A stretch of 24,483 nucleotides of DNA from CAXMST01 sp964196325. GTDB taxonomy: Bacteria > Actinomycetota > Thermoleophilia > Solirubrobacterales > 70-9. The notes below the pieces were generated by a model. That model was given only the letters and a program-made list of their open reading frames with translations. It did not search any database and was not told the origin of the DNA. Below are positions 1 through 9,043 of this stretch, piece by piece (within the stretch, counting starts at the first letter, position 1; each line of letters begins with the position of its first letter). Both the position numbers and the translations under genes were made by a program. The stretch lies in NCBI GenBank assembly GCA_964196325.1, contig CAXMST010000051.1, forward strand, positions 1 through 24,483. The letters run 5' to 3'.

Positions 1-168
1 CTAGTGGGGTGTTGCACAACGTTGTCCCGGAAATGGCGAGTGCCGGGCGACGCCAGGCGAGGACGCAGGGAGCCCTCGTAGCAGCGCTACGTGGGCGACC
101 GAGGACGATGGATGGCGTCGAGCCGGTGCCGCCAGTTTCGGGTGCAACGTTGGGTTACACCCCACTAG
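1..168. repeat. Long imperfect palindromic (MITE-like) element
   Basis: The two halves are reverse complements over about 55 bp each. The outer 12 bp are perfect (CTAGTGGGGTGT at 1-12 against ACACCCCACTAG at 157-168). A 5-bp mismatched block follows, then AACGTTG (18-24) pairs with CAACGTT (145-151), then imperfect pairing continues to GCGACGCCA/TGGCGTCGA near 47-54 and 112-120. The centre holds a tight hairpin, CGTAGC-AGC-GCTACG (77-91), extended by GCCC/GGGC at 72-75 and 93-96. No ORF inside looks like a protein. This architecture fits a non-autonomous palindromic repeat or a structured RNA/terminator. The right-hand CTAG contains the stop codon of tadA. Whether it is multicopy cannot be seen from one window, and any target duplication on the left lies outside it. 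Confidence 0.65.
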
Positions 169-650
169 CGTACGTCGGGTGGGCTACGCCGGGCCGCGAA
201 GAAGTCACGCAACTGGCTCGCCGCCTCGGCGGCCAACAACCCGGACTGAACCCGCGGGCGATGGTTGAGCCGTTGATCTCCAAGCACGTCGAGGACCGAG
301 CCCGCGGCACCGGCCTTCGGGTCGCGGGTCGCAAAGACGACGCGCGGGATCCGGGCAAGCACGATCGCCCCGGCGCACATGGCGCAGGGCTCGAGCGTCA
401 CGTAGAGCGTCGTGTCCGCCAGCCGCCAACCGCCGAGCTCGCCCGCGGCCGCACGGATGGCAAGGACCTCCGCGTGCGCGGTCGGGTCCGCGAGCCCCTC
501 GCGCTGGTTGCCCGCGCTGCCGATCAAGGCCCCCCGATGCGCGACCACCGCCCCGACCGGGACCTCGCCCGCGTCCGCGGCTGCCGCCGCAAGCTGCAGT
601 GCGGCGCGCATCGATTCGCGGTCGGCGGCGCTGAAACTGCGAGCATCCAT
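165..650 (-). CDS. tadA: tRNA-specific adenosine deaminase (TadA)
   Basis: TadA deaminates the wobble adenosine (A34) of tRNA-Arg(ACG) to inosine. The 161-residue product is close to the usual 150-170 aa. The cytidine-deaminase zinc site is complete: His59 and the catalytic Glu61 in a HAEVLAIR motif, and Cys89/Cys92 in PCAMC. The Asn in the GNQRE segment (around residue 48) is the usual substrate-side residue. The ATG at 650 is the first start in frame, and no strong Shine-Dalgarno is visible. The gene is divergent from the subtilase, about 60-80 bp away. Its last residues run to a TAG inside the terminal CTAG of the palindromic element, so the natural C-terminus may have been slightly altered. 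A guanine or riboflavin-type deaminase is less likely given the HAE/PCxxC spacing and length. Confidence 0.93.
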   Translation of the reverse strand: MDARSFSAADRESMRAALQLAAAAADAGEVPVGAVVAHRGALIGSAGNQREGLADPTAHAEVLAIRAAAGELGGWRLADTTLYVTLEPCAMCAGAIVLARIPRVVFATRDPKAGAAGSVLDVLGDQRLNHRPRVQSGLLAAEAASQLRDFFAARRSPPDVR

Positions 651-727
651 GCCATGAAGCTAAACCCAGCTGAGCTCTCGGGGCAAGCGACGGCAACTCC
701 GCGACCGCAGCCGTGTTCAAGCACTTG

Positions 728-2116
728 ATGGGCAGGGAACCGATCAAGCTCACCGCTGCCCTGACTCTGGCAGTCGCGCTCATCGCTGCCGAGACGGCAA
801 CTGCGACATCCGTCGATCCCGATCAGGTGGTGGTCGGCGAGGCGCTGGTCCAGTTCGAAGGATCGGGCAGCGAGCGGGTCGTCGAGCTCGACCCGGATCT
901 GAGCCTCAGCGAGGGCCTGGCTGAGTTGCGAGCCGACCCCGACGTCGTTTGGGCCAACCCAAACGCAATCGCCAGGGCAGCCGTGATCCCCGATGACCCG
1001 GGGGTCAGCGGCAGTACGCCCGGCGGCTGGCAGGTGGACCAATGGAACTTCCTCGCCGCTCCGCCACTCGGCAGCGCCTGCAACAACTCCAACCCCTGCG
1101 GGGTCAATGCCCCGCTGGCCTGGACCCTGCTCGAGGAGGCCAACCATCCCTATGGGCGCCGGACGAACGGCAAGCGCGGGCCGCTGATCGCGGTTGTCGA
1201 CAGCGGCGTCGCCTATCGCAACAAGGGCGACCGTTACCGCCGCAGCCCCGACCTCGCGGCAGGCGCCTTCGAGAAGGGGCGCGACTTCATTGACGGCGAC
1301 GACGTGCCGCTGGACCAGAACGGACACGGTACCCACGTCGCCTCGACGATCTTCGAGCAGACAGGCAATGACAGGGACGTCACGGGCCTCGCCTCAGGCC
1401 TGCGGATGATGCCGGTCAGAGTGCTCGGCAAGAACGGATCCGGCGACGCGGCGACCGTCGCCAAGGGGATCAAGTGGGCGGCCCGCAAGGGCGCCAAAGT
1501 GATCAACCTGAGCCTCGAGTTCGGTCCCGGATTCGGCAACTGCGCCGGGCTCCGGGCCGTCTGCGACGCGATCGATCTGGCCGAGGAGAAGGGCGCGCTC
1601 GTGGTCAGCGCCGCCGGCAACTCAGCGACCCCGTCCGCGCTGATGCCGGCCAAGGTCTCGTTCGGAGTCGCGGCCTCGACGGTGCGCGGCTGCCTCGCCG
1701 AATACTCGAGCAGGGGCAAGGGCGTCGACCTGACTGCCCCCGGCGGCGGCCCCGACGCCGACGACGCCGGCTCGCAGTGCCGCCCGTTCGCTCCGGGACC
1801 CGGCATCGACCAGCTGACCCTGCCGCTGAACGCGCCCTTCACGGGCGACTACAAGAGCTTCGGCTTCCCCGACTACGAGGGCACCTCGATGTCGGCGCCC
1901 CACGTAAGCGCCGCGGCAGGGCTGGTGTTGGCGATCAAGGTGCTCAAGAAGAAGCTCGATCGAGGGCCTGAGCCCGACGAACTCGGAACCTGGCTGCAGT
2001 GCGCGGCCCGGCCCGTCGCCGATCCGTCCGAGGCCGACCTCTACGGGGCCGGGCTGCTCGACGCGGCGGCGGCGCTCGACCCCACCACAGAGTGCGCGGA
2101 ACTCTCAACGAACTGA
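728..2116 (+). CDS. Secreted subtilisin-like serine protease (S8 family)
   Basis: This is a 462-residue S8 peptidase. From the ATG at 728 it opens with a signal peptide (Lys plus a hydrophobic stretch over residues 7-20, Ala-rich end near 26). A short propeptide-like segment follows (about 33-85; VVVGEALVQF then a P-D-V-x-W-A-N-P-N pattern as in I9/fervidolysin prodomains). The catalytic triad is complete: Asp158 in VVDSG, His201 in NGHGTHVA and Ser389 in GTSMSAPH, with the oxyanion Asn298 in SAAGNS. Six to eight Cys residues suggest disulfides in an extracytoplasmic enzyme. A GTG at 713 would add five residues, but the ATG gives a more typical signal peptide. There is no C-terminal anchor or sorting signal. 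It is probably a general extracellular protease; its substrate cannot be deduced. Confidence 0.9.
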   Translation: MGREPIKLTAALTLAVALIAAETATATSVDPDQVVVGEALVQFEGSGSERVVELDPDLSLSEGLAELRADPDVVWANPNAIARAAVIPDDPGVSGSTPGGWQVDQWNFLAAPPLGSACNNSNPCGVNAPLAWTLLEEANHPYGRRTNGKRGPLIAVVDSGVAYRNKGDRYRRSPDLAAGAFEKGRDFIDGDDVPLDQNGHGTHVASTIFEQTGNDRDVTGLASGLRMMPVRVLGKNGSGDAATVAKGIKWAARKGAKVINLSLEFGPGFGNCAGLRAVCDAIDLAEEKGALVVSAAGNSATPSALMPAKVSFGVAASTVRGCLAEYSSRGKGVDLTAPGGGPDADDAGSQCRPFAPGPGIDQLTLPLNAPFTGDYKSFGFPDYEGTSMSAPHVSAAAGLVLAIKVLKKKLDRGPEPDELGTWLQCAARPVADPSEADLYGAGLLDAAAALDPTTECAELSTN

Positions 2117-2176
2117 TCGGCCGAGCGGCGATTCGCGGCGGCTCAGTGGCCCGCAATCGGGACCCGGCGGGGCTGG

Positions 2177-2260
2177 TCAGAGCTTGATCGCGGCGATCAC
2201 GATCGAGGCGAGCAGGCAGGCGAGCAGGATCACCATCGCGATCTTCCAGCTCAGCAGCAC
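2177..2260 (-). CDS. Possible 27-residue single-pass membrane peptide
   Basis: In the ~200-bp gap between the protease and the next gene, the minus strand has a short open frame starting at GTG (2258-2260). It encodes roughly MLLSWKIAMVILL followed by ACLLASIVIAAIKL and a TGA stop. Nearly the whole peptide is one hydrophobic helix with a Lys at each side, which is unusual for random sequence in this GC-rich DNA. It lies antisense to both flanking genes. No convincing ribosome-binding site or homologue is known to me, and an internal ATG would leave 19 residues. It may be chance. Confidence 0.25.
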   Translation of the reverse strand: MLLSWKIAMVILLACLLASIVIAAIKL

Positions 2261-2315
2261 AGCACAATCGTAGCCACCCGTGCCCGCGGCCAGCCATTCG
2301 TTTAGGCTCGAGCCG

Positions 2316-3050
2316 ATGGCCAACCCGCTGAAGCCGATCACGACCAAGCTCGCGGACGGCGTCTGGCGCCACGCCGGCGACCTGCGGCAGGGGATGAACG
2401 TCTACCTGCTGCGGGACGAGGCAGGCGAGATCACCGTCTTCGACGCCGGCACCGCGGGGATGACCAACGGCTTGCGCGCCGTAGCCAGGGAGCTGGGCCC
2501 GATCAAGAGGCTCGTGCTTGGGCACTCGCACGCTGATCACCGCGGCACGGCGGCCGGTCTGGGCGTGCCGATCTACTGCCACCCCGATGAACGCTCCGAC
2601 GCCGAGGGCGACGGCGGCTACCACTACTTCGACATCGACGGGATCGAGATGCGCCTGCCCCGCACGGTCTACCCCCATCTGCTGAGCCACTGGGATTGCG
2701 GCCCGCTGACGGTGACCGGGACGGTCAGCGAGGGCGACGATATCTGCGGGTTCGAGATCAAGCACTTCCCAGGTCACGCGCCCGGGATGATCGGCCTGTG
2801 GCGCGAGCGGGACCGGCTGGCGATCGTCAGCGACACGATCTACATGGTCGACTCGATGCGCTTCCGCCCGATCGACTTCCCCAGCGTGCCGAACGACGCC
2901 TTCAATCTGGATACCGCACAGGCGGCCGAGAGCGTGCGCAAGCTTGCCGCGCTGGAGCCACGCACCGTCGCCCCCGGCCACGCCGAGCCTCTGGTCGGCG
3001 AGCGCCAGCAGCTGAAGACCCTGCTCGAGCAGGCCGCCGACCGCGGCTGA
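2316..3050 (+). CDS. MBL-fold metallo-hydrolase
   Basis: This is a 244-residue metallo-beta-lactamase-fold protein. The metal ligands are all present: His70, His72, Asp74 and His75 (HSHADH), His154 (FPGHAPG), Asp173 (VSDTIY) and His222 (APGHAEP). This ligand set fits a binuclear hydrolase of the glyoxalase-II/lactonase/quorum-quenching superfamily. There is no signal peptide, so it should be cytoplasmic. The ATG at 2316 is preferred over the GTG at 2280, because the intervening residues do not resemble the family and the conserved fold starts just after it. The stop lies 3 bp from the stop of the convergent kinase-cyclase gene. The substrate cannot be assigned. It is not a close paralogue of the second MBL protein in this window. 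Confidence 0.85.
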   Translation: MANPLKPITTKLADGVWRHAGDLRQGMNVYLLRDEAGEITVFDAGTAGMTNGLRAVARELGPIKRLVLGHSHADHRGTAAGLGVPIYCHPDERSDAEGDGGYHYFDIDGIEMRLPRTVYPHLLSHWDCGPLTVTGTVSEGDDICGFEIKHFPGHAPGMIGLWRERDRLAIVSDTIYMVDSMRFRPIDFPSVPNDAFNLDTAQAAESVRKLAALEPRTVAPGHAEPLVGERQQLKTLLEQAADRG

Positions 3051-3053
3051 TCC

Positions 3054-6000
3054 TCAGCTCGCGGCGACCTCGGGCTCGCTGGGGACCGGGTGCGAGAGGG
3101 CCGAGCGGTGAGCCGCCTCGACCCGGTAGGCGCGGTGCGTCCCAGCCAGGCCCTTGAGCTCGAGCTCGCGGCCGTCGTCGCAGTAAAGAGCTTCGGCCCC
3201 GGCGTCCAGCAGCGCCTCGGAGATCAGCAGCTCGCCGCCGCGGGCCTGGGCCGCGATCCGCGCGGCGAGAATCACGCTGCGGCCGAAGTAGTCGCCCTCC
3301 TCCTCGATCACCTCGCCTACATGCATCCCCATCCGCACCCGGATCCGCTCGCTCTCGGGCCCCTCCTGATCCTCGAGATCGACCTGCACCGCGAGCGCAC
3401 ACTCGACCGCGCCCAGGGGGTCGGGAAAGGCGAGCATGAACCCGTCTCCCTGATTCTTGACCTCGTTGCCTCCGAACTCGGCGACGCGACGGCGAAAGAC
3501 CGCGTTGTGGCTTCTCAAGACCGCGATCCAGCGCTCGTCTCCGAGCCGCTCCGTCATCAACGTGGAGTTCTCGATGTCGCTGAAGAGAATCGTCACCCGG
3601 CCGTCGGCGGCCGCGTAGGAGACCAGATCCGGGCGCTCGTCGGCAACCGCCTCGGCGACGCTGTCGATCGATGCGCCGGCGTCAATGCCGGCGACTCCCT
3701 GAGCCTCGAGCCGCGCCCGCACCGCGCGCTCAACCAGCTTCCGCATCCCCAGTTCCTGTCCCTGCTCCAAGGCGAGGCTGAGTAGCTCCAGGGCGCGGTC
3801 GCGGTCCCCGGGGTCGCCGCGCTCGAGCAGGCTCTGGCCGAGGTGCAGGCGCGTCTCCGCCCGGATCGGGCGCTCGCCCATCCGCTCGCAGATCGCCAGC
3901 GCGGCCTCGAAGTGCTCAACCGCTGCGGTGTGACGGTCGAGCGCGGCCGCCATCAGGCCCAGGTAGCGATCGACCGGGCCGCTGCAGGCTCCGGCCCTGC
4001 CGATGACCACCACCTCACCGGCGTAGCCGGCAAGCCGCTCGAGCAGATCGGCGCAGGTCGGGCGGTCGCCGAGCCGGGCGGCGGACTCCCCGAGCCGGGT
4101 GAGACCGACGAGCCAGTTGGCGTCGAGCGGGATCTCGTCGAAGCTGCGCGCGACCACGGACTCGTACTCGTCCCTCGCGTCCTCGATCCGGTCGGCGTCG
4201 ACCAGGAAGTTGATCAGCGCGAGACGCCAGGCCGGTAGCGCCGGGTAGCGGGCGACCATCGGCCGCACCACCGGGAGGATCTCCTCCGGGGTTCCCTCGA
4301 AGACATGGAGCAATCCCATCTGAACGACGTGGAACTGGAGCGCCAGCGGCTCGCCGGCGACCTCCCCGCCGAGCCGCGCCGCTTCCGCCGAGAGGCGGCG
4401 GGCATCGTCGAAGCGGCCGGCGATCATCGCCAGCGTGGATTCCATCATTGGCACATGCCAGAGATGGCGTGGCTCCCGAAGGCGCTCGGCGAGCGCCTTG
4501 AAGTCGGCGAGCGCTCGCTCCGCGCCGGTGACATCGCCGGCCTGCAGATGGCCGGTGACGAGATAGGCGATTGCCCGGATCTGCTCGTGAGGTTCTCCGG
4601 CACGGCGGGCCGCCGCCAGCATCTCTTCGGCATTGCGGAGTCGAGCCTCGATCATGCCCGGGCGGCCCACCATGGTGAACTGGCGCACCGCCAGTGCCCC
4701 GGCGAGAGCCCCGTCGTCGCCCGAGGCCCGGGCGACCTCGAGGGCGCGGCTCCCGGCCGCGCGGGCGGCGCCGTCGACGTCGTCCCAGTAGTGCTCCCAG
4801 GAGAGCGCCGCGAGTAGATGCGCTTGCTTGGCCGGGAGGCGGTCGCCGAGCCCGGCCAGCGCAGCCTCACAGATCGCCACCAGCTCGTCGTCCTTGGAGC
4901 CGGTCTCGGTGACCGCTGCGAGCGCGATCGCTGCGTCCGCGAGCGCCTCAGGCTGGTCTCGCTCAGCCGCCATCGCCGCCGCCTCGAGCAGCACCTGGTG
5001 TGCGTCCCTCGGGCGCCCGCACCGGGTCAGCTCGCGGCCCAGCTCAATCCGCAAGGCGACGGCCTCGGGGTCGGCCGCGGGCAGAAGTCCGACGGCGCGC
5101 TCGAGGTACTCGGCAGCGTCCGTGTGGGCGACGCGCCGGGCGGCCTGCCGCGCCGCCGCCAGGGCGTAACGACGGGCCGTGCCGGTGTGCTCGGGGCCCG
5201 CCTCGAGAAAGTGGCGCGCGAGCACCTGCAGCTGCGGGTCCGGGTCATCGCCGCACAGGGCCTCCACCGCCGCGCCCGCCCGGGCGTGCAGTCGCCGACG
5301 CCGGGCCGCGGGCAGCGCCTCGTAGAACGCCTCGCGGAAAACGGCATGCGAGAAGATGTAGTCACCGTCACCCGCGCTGAGCTCGATGATCCGTGCCGCG
5401 AGCGCCGGGCCGAGATCCGGCGGGCTCGGGACCTCGAAGACCTCAGCGAGCAGCCCGAGGTCGAACTCGCGACCCAGCACTGCCCCCACAGAGAGGGCCC
5501 CACTAACCTCGTCGGGCAGCCGCTCGATTCGCCTCGAGACCGCCTCGCGCACACCGCGGGGCGTCTGCTGCCTGCCCCGCCGAGACTTTTCGATCCCGCC
5601 CTCGGTGGCGATCAGCCGCACGACCTCGCCGACGAAGAACGGGTTGCCACCGGTCTGCTCGGCGATCTCGGCGATCAACTCCGCCGGTGCCGCCGCCCCG
5701 GTGCTGAGGCGTACGTATTGCTCGATCGCATCGCGATCAAGGCCGCTGAGCAGGATCCGCTCGCGGTGCGCCGACTCGTCAAGCTCGGCGATCGCCGCCT
5801 TGAGGTTCTCGCGGGCCGCAGCCTCCTCGCCCCGATAGGCGCAGACGATCAGCATCGGGGCGTCGGCAACGCGGTGCGAGAGGAAGCGCAGCAGCTCTAT
5901 CGAGGAGCTGTCGGCCCAATGGAGGTCATCGAGCACCAGCAGCAACGGCCTCGAACGCGAGATCCCCTCGAGGAACCCGGCCACGGCCTCAAACATCTGA

Positions 6001-7412
6001 AAGCGTGACTCGTCGCCCTCGAGCGGGGCGGGCGCCTGGACCGAGGGCACCAGCTCGGGTAGCTCGGGCACCAGGCGGGCCAGCTCGCTGCCCCGCTCGC
6101 CGAGCTGCCACGCGAGGCCAACCGGATCGATTCCTCCGATGTAGGAGCGGATCGCCTCCGCGAAGGGCCAGAAGGCGGGCACGGCGTCGGCCTCCTGACA
6201 GGATGTGGTCAGCACCCGGGCGCCCCGGACCCGGGCGTAGGTGACGAGCTCTTCGACCATCCTGGTCTTGCCGATTCCAGGCTCCCCCTCGATCAGCCCG
6301 ACCCCGCCCTTGCCCGCGATCGCACCATCCAACAGGCCGCGAAGCAACTCAAACTCGGCGTCGCGGCCAACGAACAGTCCGGCGGCGATCCCGTCCAACG
6401 GATTCTCGGCCTTGGGGTCCTCCCCGGCCCGCTGCTCGGGGTCGATGGCCAGCAGGGAGTCACGGACCTCGCGCGCCGTTCGGGGCCGATCGTCAGGAGC
6501 CTTGGCCAGCAGGGCCGCCACCAGCAAGTCCAGGCGCGGAGGGACCGCCGGGTTGTGGCGTGACGGCGGCATCGGCTCGGTGCTGAGGTGGCGGCTGATG
6601 ATCGAGACCGGGTCATCGCCCGGAAACGGCGGCTCACCGGCCAGCATCTCGTAGAGCAGTGCGCCCAGGGAGTAGAGGTCGGCACGCTCGTCGGTGCGGC
6701 GCCCGATTGCCTGTTCCGGAGGTAGATAGGCGGCGGTGCCGACGAGCATCTGGCCGACCGCATCTCGCGCCCGCGCCTCCGTCGCGAGTCCGAAGTCGCC
6801 AAGCCGGGCGGCCGAGCTCGAGTCGAGCCAGACGTTGGCCGGCTTTATGTCGCGATGGACGATGCCCTTGTCGTGCGCGTACTGCAGCCCCGACGCGAGC
6901 TCGGCCGCGATCGCGATCGCCCGCTCAACCTCAAGCTGCCGTCCCGAGGCACTCTCGAGCAAGTCACCGAGATCGCCGCCGGGCATGTACTCGGAGACGA
7001 TGTAGGGCCGGTCACCGTCCTGGCCCGAGGCGAGCACCGGGACCAGATGAGGATGGACGCCGAGCGTGGCCATCGCCTCGGCCTCACGCCGAGCTCGAAC
7101 CTGAGCGGTCGCGGCCATCCCCTCAGTGCTGAACACCGCGACCGCGACCAGGCCGCCGTCACGCTCGCGGTCGCGAGCCGCATAGACACGTTTGCGGGTG
7201 CCCTCGCCGAGGAAGCCGACGGTCTCGAAGCGGCCCGCCCCAACGGTGGGCGGCGCGTCGGCAGGCGGCGGTGTCAGCCCCTCGGCGAGCCCAGGATCGG
7301 TGGCACTTGGCGCGGGAGCCCGCGCCGCCGGCTCACTCTCCAGCGCGGTTCCGCAGTTGTCGCAGAAGCGGGCGCCGTCGCGGCTCTCGTTTCCGCACTC
7401 AGGGCAGTCCAT
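3054..7412 (-). CDS. Zinc-ribbon / Ser-Thr kinase / AAA ATPase / TPR / nucleotide cyclase fusion
   Basis: This 1452-residue regulator has five recognisable parts. (1) An N-terminal zinc ribbon with Cys3, Cys6, Cys17 and Cys20. (2) A Hanks-type kinase domain, about 60-325: glycine loop near 68-77, HRDIKPANV (Asp188, Asn193), DFG at 206-208 and a PPE motif near 231. (3) A signalling ATPase of the AAA/STAND type: Walker A GEPGIGKT at 376-383 and Walker B LLVLDD at 491-496, followed by LHWAD. (4) A long Ala-rich helical repeat region resembling TPRs, about 700-1240. (5) A class III cyclase domain, about 1270-1430, with metal Asp1279 and Asp1323 and the base-selecting Lys1319. Two positions are unusual: the strand-3 Lys is replaced (VAVAVFSTEG, Ser95 at the expected place) and the usual cyclase Asn in VNxAAR is Ile1381. 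It may be co-transcribed with the sulfatases 26 bp upstream. Its input signal and product nucleotide are unknown. Confidence 0.88.
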   Translation of the reverse strand: MDCPECGNESRDGARFCDNCGTALESEPAARAPAPSATDPGLAEGLTPPPADAPPTVGAGRFETVGFLGEGTRKRVYAARDRERDGGLVAVAVFSTEGMAATAQVRARREAEAMATLGVHPHLVPVLASGQDGDRPYIVSEYMPGGDLGDLLESASGRQLEVERAIAIAAELASGLQYAHDKGIVHRDIKPANVWLDSSSAARLGDFGLATEARARDAVGQMLVGTAAYLPPEQAIGRRTDERADLYSLGALLYEMLAGEPPFPGDDPVSIISRHLSTEPMPPSRHNPAVPPRLDLLVAALLAKAPDDRPRTAREVRDSLLAIDPEQRAGEDPKAENPLDGIAAGLFVGRDAEFELLRGLLDGAIAGKGGVGLIEGEPGIGKTRMVEELVTYARVRGARVLTTSCQEADAVPAFWPFAEAIRSYIGGIDPVGLAWQLGERGSELARLVPELPELVPSVQAPAPLEGDESRFQMFEAVAGFLEGISRSRPLLLVLDDLHWADSSSIELLRFLSHRVADAPMLIVCAYRGEEAAARENLKAAIAELDESAHRERILLSGLDRDAIEQYVRLSTGAAAPAELIAEIAEQTGGNPFFVGEVVRLIATEGGIEKSRRGRQQTPRGVREAVSRRIERLPDEVSGALSVGAVLGREFDLGLLAEVFEVPSPPDLGPALAARIIELSAGDGDYIFSHAVFREAFYEALPAARRRRLHARAGAAVEALCGDDPDPQLQVLARHFLEAGPEHTGTARRYALAAARQAARRVAHTDAAEYLERAVGLLPAADPEAVALRIELGRELTRCGRPRDAHQVLLEAAAMAAERDQPEALADAAIALAAVTETGSKDDELVAICEAALAGLGDRLPAKQAHLLAALSWEHYWDDVDGAARAAGSRALEVARASGDDGALAGALAVRQFTMVGRPGMIEARLRNAEEMLAAARRAGEPHEQIRAIAYLVTGHLQAGDVTGAERALADFKALAERLREPRHLWHVPMMESTLAMIAGRFDDARRLSAEAARLGGEVAGEPLALQFHVVQMGLLHVFEGTPEEILPVVRPMVARYPALPAWRLALINFLVDADRIEDARDEYESVVARSFDEIPLDANWLVGLTRLGESAARLGDRPTCADLLERLAGYAGEVVVIGRAGACSGPVDRYLGLMAAALDRHTAAVEHFEAALAICERMGERPIRAETRLHLGQSLLERGDPGDRDRALELLSLALEQGQELGMRKLVERAVRARLEAQGVAGIDAGASIDSVAEAVADERPDLVSYAAADGRVTILFSDIENSTLMTERLGDERWIAVLRSHNAVFRRRVAEFGGNEVKNQGDGFMLAFPDPLGAVECALAVQVDLEDQEGPESERIRVRMGMHVGEVIEEEGDYFGRSVILAARIAAQARGGELLISEALLDAGAEALYCDDGRELELKGLAGTHRAYRVEAAHRSALSHPVPSEPEVAAS

Positions 7413-7438
7413 CGGCCCGAGCGAGGATAGCCGTCGGG

Positions 7439-9043
7439 CTACTCGCAGTAGTGGCCGCTGGCCGGGAAGTTGTCTCGCCCCGCGATCCCGCTGCAGTCGG
7501 CGAGCGCGGCACTGCGGGCGGCGAGGTCCTGCTGGCCTCCGGCAAGACCGCTGCCCGCAACCGCCGGGTAGAGGTTCTCGAGTTCATACGGATCGGCGCC
7601 GAGCAGATAGTGCTCGTAGGCCGGCTTCGGCAGGACTCCGCACTCCTCACTAAGCGTCGCGCGGGCTCGACGGTGCTGAACGAACATCTGCTGGGTGGTT
7701 CGCAGGCCCTGGAACTCGCAGACCAGACCCTGCCGCGGCACGTCACCCGAGTATTCGATCGCGATCGCCCTATCGCCGGGGATATCGGGCTGCCCGCTCG
7801 CCGTCGGCACCAGCGAGCGGCCGTCAGGCACCCGGCAGCGCCGTGCCTTGCAGGGATGGGCGTTGGCCAGGTCGAGGATCGTGGTCGCCAGATCCACATT
7901 GGCGACCGGCGCCGCCGAACGGGGGGGCTGGCCCTCCGGCACCAGCGACGGCGGGAGCCGGAGCGCGAGCGGGACCCGCAGGGCGTCCTCGTAGGGATAG
8001 TGCTTGTCGAGAGGGATCCGGTGCTGGCCCAGCAGGTAGCCGTTGTCGGAGGTGAAGATCACCGCCGTGTCGCTGAGCTCGCCCTGCTGTCTGAGCTGCT
8101 TCCAGAGCGCGGCCATGCCGCGATCGACCTCCTGCAGGGCAGCGAGCGAGCAACGCCAGTTCTCGGTCACCTCCGCGATCCCCTCGTCGTCGACGGCCTC
8201 CAAGTTCTGCATGAATCCAGGCTTGTCCGAGATATCGGACTCGTTGAAGGACGGATCGGTGGGAAGCGCCGTCGCCTGGAAGGCCTCCTCATCGGCGACC
8301 GCGGGCACCGGCCCGTCGATGCAGCGCTCGGTCCTGGTGCCGGGCCCGAAATGGGGAGCGAACTGATCGATCTGCAGATAGAACGGGCCGCGCCTGCCCG
8401 AGCGCCGCTTCACGAGGCCGGTCGAGATCCGGTTGATGTTCGTGGTCACATGATCGCGATCGCGACTGCCATAGCTGCGAGTCCGGTCGTTGAAGCGCAT
8501 CTCGTAGCCGTAGTAGCTGTGCGGCTCCAGCACGGTGCGCCAGGTGTCCCAGCCGGGGGCTACCTCCTTGTCGCGGCCGACGAAGCCGTAGCCGTTGAGA
8601 AAGCGGCCGACGTGCATCGTCTTGTACCCCACCCGACTCAGCCACGCGGGCAAGACGTTTCGATTGTCCTCGAGCAGCCGGTACTGGTTGCGCAGCACGC
8701 CGTTGTTGTGCCCTTACTGCCCGGTCAGCAACGCCGCCCGAGACGGGCAGCAGAGCGGCGTCGCGACGATCGCCTGGGTGAACTCGGTGCCGGGCTCGAC
8801 GAAGTGCTTGAAGGTCCGGGGCATGTACTCGGGCGTAAAGCTCCCGAGGGTCTGGTCGTCGGTGACCACGACGATCACGTTCGGCCGGGGATCGAGGTCA
8901 CGCGCCGCCTCAGCCGCCTCAGCGGCCTCGGTACCGAGGCCCCCACCCGAGACCAGCGCCGCCGCGATCGCCAGCGCGGTGGCGGCGAGTAGCCGCCGGA
9001 CCCCACCGGGCCGCGGCGCCGCCCGAGGCCCCCACTCACCCAC
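7439..9043 (-). pseudogene. S1-type sulfatase interrupted by an in-frame TAA
   Basis: One continuous frame from a GTG at 9043 to a TAG at 7439 (535 codons) matches the upstream sulfatase along its length. It is broken only by a TAA at 8714-8716 (codon 110). The neighbour reads LTGQYGHNNGVL where this gene reads LTGQ-stop-GHNNGVL, so one substitution turned a Tyr codon into a stop with no frameshift. The first part has a signal peptide (RRLLAATALAIAAALV), the VVTDDQ metal motif and the formylglycine motif CCPSR (Cys98). The rest holds the TSDNGYLLGQH metal motif and a normal C-terminus. The GTG overlaps the upstream stop by 8 bp, which suggests translational coupling. As written, the product is a 109-residue stub, so it is a pseudogene unless this is a sequencing error or is read through. 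Confidence 0.85.

Noticed and set aside
4818..6008. Long plus-strand open frame opposite the kinase-cyclase gene (396 codons)
   Set aside because: Its Arg/Gly/Ala-rich composition is that of an antisense shadow of GC-rich coding DNA, and the minus-strand gene has clear domains throughout.
8714..8716. Recoding of the in-frame stop as selenocysteine or pyrrolysine
   Set aside because: The codon is TAA, not TGA or TAG, and the paralogue has Tyr at this position.
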